From NCBI GenBank assembly GCA_965248235.1, contig CBDFIU010000005.1, positions 496,001-560,000 of the forward strand: a stretch of DNA of 64,000 nucleotides, read 5' to 3'. Made by a program: the position numbers and the translations under genes. The DNA comes from UBA6623 sp965248235 (GTDB lineage Bacteria; Acidobacteriota; Terriglobia; Bryobacterales; UBA6623). Below the pieces are notes generated by a model. That model worked only from the letters and a program-made list of their open reading frames with translations, had not been told where the DNA came from and searched no databases. Below are positions 60,152-64,000 of the stretch, piece after piece (within the stretch, counting starts at the first letter, position 1; each line of letters opens with the position of its first letter).

Positions 60152-60877
60152 CTACGGCCACAAGAACGGCTTGGGGCTTCCCGAGGGGCTGTGCGATCCC
60201 GGTTCATAGCGCTGGGCGCGCTTGATTTTCGCCCGGGTGAGGCCCATGTAAACCTTGGACTCGGCCCAACTCACGTCTTGGATCCAGGTCGGGGCCATGA
60301 GAACTCGCGGATTCATGGACTGCCAGTCCTTCGTGTCAATCACGAAATACTGTGTCTTCCAGCTCTGGTCGTCCACCAGCAAGTCGTCAATCACGCCGGC
60401 GGATCCGTCCTCGGTTTCGACGTGATAGCCGATGACCTCTTGGCCACTGCGCAACGAACCTTCCTCCGTCGCCGGTGACTCCAACGCGGCCTCGGCGATC
60501 GCCAATGCCTGGGGGGAAACGGCGCCGTGGGCCTCCGACAACGGTTCCCCGCCTTGCCCGTACAAGGCGCCGCCGTAGCGCTGCTCCATCAGATGCCGCT
60601 GCCGCAAGGAAACCGGCTCATGGGCCTCTGGTCGCGCGCAACTCTCCAACTCGCGCCTGGTGAGCGCGATCGGCAGACGCCGTCGCGGTCCGTTCGGAAC
60701 GCCCAGGTAGTTGGGAGGAACCAGCACCCGCCGCCCGGGAAACAGTCGGCCCGTGTTCACTACGACAAAGCGAACCGACCAGCCCGCGTCACTGAAATAG
60801 AAGTCAGCCGCGCGGCCGACTTTGCCGTCCGTCGCCAAACCGCGAAAACGGCACAACTCTCGAATACTGTGGAGCAT
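60152..60877 (-). CDS. PRC-barrel domain protein
   Basis: This encodes 241 residues. Two PRC-barrel-like halves are visible: G-K-V-G-R-A-A-D-F-Y-F-S-D-A-G-W-S-V-R-F-V-V-V-N-T-G at the start and V-I-G-Y-H-V-E-T-E-D-G-S-A-G-V-I-D-D-L-L-V-D-D near residue 150, followed by W-K-T-Q-Y-F-V-I-D-T-K. Such barrels bind partner proteins, and similar double-barrel proteins occur in many soil bacteria. It stands alone. Confidence 0.82.
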   Translation of the reverse strand: MLHSIRELCRFRGLATDGKVGRAADFYFSDAGWSVRFVVVNTGRLFPGRRVLVPPNYLGVPNGPRRRLPIALTRRELESCARPEAHEPVSLRQRHLMEQRYGGALYGQGGEPLSEAHGAVSPQALAIAEAALESPATEEGSLRSGQEVIGYHVETEDGSAGVIDDLLVDDQSWKTQYFVIDTKDWQSMNPRVLMAPTWIQDVSWAESKVYMGLTRAKIKRAQRYEPGSHSPSGSPKPFLWP

Positions 60878-61114
60878 GGCAACCGACTCCTTTCTCCCCC
60901 GGCGAACGCCCGCTTCGTCCGCGTACTTTTGGAGCGGGCACGCGGGCGGCTATTCTCAAGCCCCATCGTTGCTATCGACGTCAGGCCGGCTTTCAGCCAG
61001 AGCGACGGTGGAAAGGAACTGAAAAATTCGGGCCCGCCGGCCCAAAAACCGTGCCGGAATAGTACCACAGATTGTGGAACAAGGCCAGAGTTTTTTGGGC
61101 GTGGGATGACAAGA

Positions 61115-61147
61115 ACGGCCGCCCCGGGGAATCCCCGAAGCGGCCGT
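61115..61147 (-). terminator. Terminator of the sigma-factor gene
   Basis: ACGGCCGC pairs with GCGGCCGT and inner CGGGGA with TCCCCG. A T-rich stretch follows on the minus strand. It lies 27 bases after the sigma gene stop at 61,174. The remaining bases up to 60,878 show no gene. Confidence 0.65.
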
Positions 61148-61173
61148 GGAGAGAAGAAAGAAAGAGTAATCGA

Positions 61174-62661
<1,488 letters not shown>

Positions 62662-63164
62662 ACTGGTGGCCTATTATCGCCTTCTACTCCGTTAGACGCA
62701 TCAACATGGCCAAACGTTGCTTTTTCTCGCAGTTTAGCCTCCCCCCCGAGCCCCTCCGCTCGCCGTCTCGACGGTCGCTTGCGGGACTCTCCTCTTAACC
62801 TTGATCGACAAAACGTCAACATCGGTTAACGTTTTCGTATACAAGAGGCGGGAAACGGCAGGTAAAGCAGCTTGACGGTGGATACGCTCCTTTACTATAC
62901 ACCACTATTCCGTGCTGGTCAACAAATAGTTGGGAGATTTCACTGCCTCCCGCACTTTCCCGGTCAAGGACCGCGGTTTGCTCGGAAGCTGGTCGCCACG
63001 CCGGATTCGCCCGCACGGCTCGCCGAAGTGGATGCTGAAGTCCGGGAAATGCTTTCCTTCGTGAGGGTCGCGACTGTTCGGCCGTCCGTGGGGCGGGCTG
63101 ACGAGGCTGCTTGGCTTACGATACACTCACGGCAGCCCGGCCCGCGCGGGCTTGGAGGATTTTC
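62662..63164. promoter_or_regulatory. Divergent promoter region, sigma factor and oxidoreductase
   Basis: No gene is seen. On the minus strand TTGACG (about 62,820-62,815) lies 16 bases before TAAGAG, a possible sigma-gene promoter. Around it AACGT and ACGTT form a small inverted repeat. GGAGG lies a few bases before the ATG at 63,165. Confidence 0.35.
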
Positions 63165-64000
63165 ATGTCGACCCTCACCCGCCGCTATTTTTTCCTTGGA
63201 GCGGCGGCCGCCGCGGCGGCTAATTCAGCTCATTCGGCCCGCCCGCAATCGGCCGCCGACAAGGTTGTCCTGGCGCTGATCGGCGCCGGAGGACGCGGCA
63301 ATGACTTGGCGCGAAAGTTCCAACGCGTGGAAAACGTCGAGTTCAAGTACGTCTGCGAGGTCAACGACGAAAACGGCGGCAAAACCATCGACCATCTCGA
63401 ATCCGTCACGGGCCGCCGTCCCCAACGCGTGCTCGACATGCGGCGGACCTTTGACGACAAAGATGTCGACGGCGTCGTCATCACCACGCCCGAACATTGG
63501 CACGCCCTGGCGGCGATTTGGGCCTGCCAGGCCGGCAAGGATTCCTATGTCGAAAAGTGCGTCTCGCTGACGATCTGGGAAGGCCGCCGGATGATCGAGG
63601 CGGCACGCAAGTATAAGCGCGTCATGCAATGCGGCACGCAAAACCGCAGCGCTCCCTACACCGCCTCGGCGAAGGAATACATCGACAGCGGCAAGCTCGG
63701 CAAAGTGCTTCAGGTGAAAGTCTTTAATCTCTTGCCGCCGGGCTCGACTGGGACGCTTTTCTCGGACCGGCCCCTGAAGCCCCCTATAATCCCAACCGCA
63801 TTGCGCATTGGGAGGCCTATTGGGACTACGGCGGCGGTCCGCTATCGTCGGACGCCAGTCACCAGCTCGACCAAGTCCGCATGGTGTTGGGCGACCCGCC
63901 TCATCCCCGCTCGGTGTACGCCGCCGGAGGTCGCTTTGCCGCCGATGACGGCCGCGAGGCTCCCGACACGCAAGCCGTCACTTATGACTACGGCGATTTC
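63165..64000 (+). pseudogene. GFO/IDH/MocA-type oxidoreductase, partial and frameshifted
   Basis: The gene runs off the window. The N-terminus is a Tat-like signal (R-R-Y-F-F-L-G-A-A-A-A-A-A) and then a Rossmann fold (L-A-L-I-G-A-G-G-R-G). T-T-P-E-H-W-H-A and Y-V-E-K-C-V-S-L-T are family motifs for NAD-binding sugar dehydrogenases. A missing G at 63,740-63,742 shifts the frame; in the other frame L-D-W-D-A-F-L-G-P-A-P-E-A-P-Y-N and S-S-D-A-S-H-Q-L-D follow, again typical. The intact product would be a secreted sugar oxidoreductase. The break may be an assembly indel. Confidence 0.85.

Noticed and set aside
63225..63641. Minus-strand ORF of 138 residues
   Set aside because: It is antisense to the clear GFO/IDH oxidoreductase.

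Overview
The window is a GC-rich bacterial chromosome segment that most resembles an acidobacterium of the Bryobacterales/Solibacter type. The evidence is gene content: a TonB-dependent receptor with a carboxypeptidase-like N-terminal domain, a DUF1549/DUF1553 cytochrome protein next to a DUF1501 protein, two ECF sigma/anti-sigma pairs, and an XRE-type regulator with an S24-like C-terminal half. This is inference from family recognition, not a search result.

Positions 1-11,130 look like an accessory element. It holds the end of a tyrosine recombinase, phage/plasmid-like genes, a LexA-type repressor, a ParB/KorB-like protein, a large serine recombinase and a DUF2924 protein. An IS1595-family insertion sits inside an array of CCGAAAG iterons. 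The element abuts the 3' side of ssrA (tmRNA), a common integration neighbourhood. From 11.6 to 29.9 kb are ubiX, a methyltransferase trio, a CPBP protease, a TonB receptor, a sigma/anti-sigma/secreted-protein operon, alaC, galU and nadC. From 30 to 33.4 kb are a second sigma/anti-sigma pair, a second copy of the IS with a near-perfect 8-bp target duplication, and REP-like repeats.

From 33.4 to 39.3 kb the minus strand carries a translation block (ffh, rpsP, khpA, rimM, trmD, rplS, rnhB) followed by an ArsC/Spx-like gene. Then come hicAB, a receiver-CheX-like gene, a sulfatase/symporter operon and tsaD. From 48 kb on there are a large cytochrome-containing pair, two cassette-like genes separated by related repeats, a TPR membrane protein, kdsC, further membrane proteins, a primary-type sigma factor and the start of an oxidoreductase.

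The strongest signals for follow-up are three. The ArsC/Spx-like gene (33,448-33,780) has an in-frame UGA exactly at its first active-site cysteine, followed by a SECIS-like hairpin, so it is a probable selenoprotein. A minus-strand unit upstream of tsaD (47.66-47.92 kb) combines a consensus-like promoter, a 14-base Shine-Dalgarno, a tiny ORF and a branched RNA fold. A 47-residue secreted Cys-rich peptide lies at 13,994-14,137. About ten genes are interrupted by single-base frameshifts, mostly at short homopolymers; this suggests assembly indels or gene decay and tempers every pseudogene call here.
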